In this document: positions 24,800-24,808 of the stretch, piece by piece
Layout: every line of letters begins with the position of its first letter
Numbering within the stretch: the stretch's first letter is position 1
DNA from: JAJRXG01 sp038523965
Lineage (GTDB): Bacteria; Bacteroidota; Bacteroidia; Chitinophagales; Saprospiraceae
DNA: 24,808 nt
Direction of reading: 5' to 3'
Assembly (NCBI GenBank): GCA_038523965.1
Contig: JBCBIX010000033.1
Coordinates: 1-24,808 of the forward strand
The notes under the pieces: generated by a model
What the model was told of the DNA's origin: nothing
The model's input: only the letters and a program-made list of their open reading frames with translations
Database searches by the model: none
Program-made: the position numbers and the translations under genes

Positions 24800-24808
24800 T
24801 TATCAATT
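24783..24808. repeat. Perfect 26-bp palindrome at the window end
   Basis: AATTGATAATCAT (24783-24795 read on plus) is followed without spacer by its exact reverse complement ATGATTATCAATT (24796-24808), so the last 26 bases are self-complementary. The inner half continues the receptor reading frame, while the outer half brings two in-frame stops (TGA and TAA on the minus strand). This is what a fold-back at a contig end would give; a natural palindrome is the alternative. Confidence 0.8.

Noticed and set aside
1..24808. Search for CRISPR arrays, phage or transposon genes, tRNA, rRNA and defence systems
   Set aside because: No tandem repeat-spacer pattern, no integrase or transposase motifs, no tRNA-like cloverleaf and no toxin-antitoxin or nuclease cluster was seen. 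RecQ plus SET alone does not make a defence system.

Overview
The window looks like chromosomal DNA of a non-model Bacteroidota, most plausibly a marine Saprospiria/Lewinella-like bacterium. The evidence is a large protein with the CHU_C-type C-terminal sorting domain of the type IX secretion system, a TonB-dependent receptor paired with a DUF4249 lipoprotein, a PD40 lipoprotein, a GH29 fucosidase lipoprotein, a bacteroidete-style matrixin with a C-terminal stack domain, and mostly weak or absent Shine-Dalgarno sites. Coding density is high: there is no gene-free stretch above 300 bases, and two convergent gene pairs overlap at their ends. I found no rRNA, tRNA, CRISPR array, transposase or phage gene. 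The placement rests on protein families, not on a marker gene.

Layout. (1) 1-7070, cell-surface and secreted functions: a GH29 alpha-L-fucosidase and an exported endonuclease/exonuclease/phosphatase protein (both minus), then a large T9SS-sorted surface protein, a GNAT acetyltransferase, a PD40 beta-propeller lipoprotein and a 59-residue two-helix membrane protein (all plus). (2) 7087-8667: an unusual DUF2853-DUF697 fusion (minus) and a gluconokinase (plus). (3) 8659-15922, an acyl-CoA locus built as two divergent operons. The minus arm encodes thiolase, PaaG-like enoyl-CoA isomerase, histidine-phosphatase-like protein and ACAD10/11-type kinase. The plus arm encodes an HLD-I haloalkane dehalogenase homologue, a DUF2855 protein and an ACAD10/11-type acyl-CoA dehydrogenase. 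(4) 15928-18144: RecQ helicase (minus) and, divergently, a stand-alone SET-domain protein (plus). (5) 18177-24808: an M28 metallopeptidase, a matrixin-like protease, a PLP-dependent group II decarboxylase, a DUF4249 lipoprotein and the 3' part of a TonB-dependent receptor, which is cut at the window end by a perfect 26-bp palindrome.

The most interesting system is region 3. The kinase and the acyl-CoA dehydrogenase are the separate bacterial counterparts of the two domains fused in mammalian ACAD10/ACAD11, and resemble LvaA/LvaC of Pseudomonas levulinate catabolism. Those enzymes handle 4-hydroxyacyl-CoA by phosphorylating the 4-hydroxyl and eliminating phosphate. Here they sit with a thiolase and an isomerase-type crotonase, so the locus reads as a 4-hydroxy acid (or gamma-lactone) degradation module. 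It has three unexplained additions: a phosphatase-fold protein lacking its second catalytic histidine, a haloalkane-dehalogenase-like hydrolase, and DUF2855. The pathway assignment is inference from family membership and gene order.
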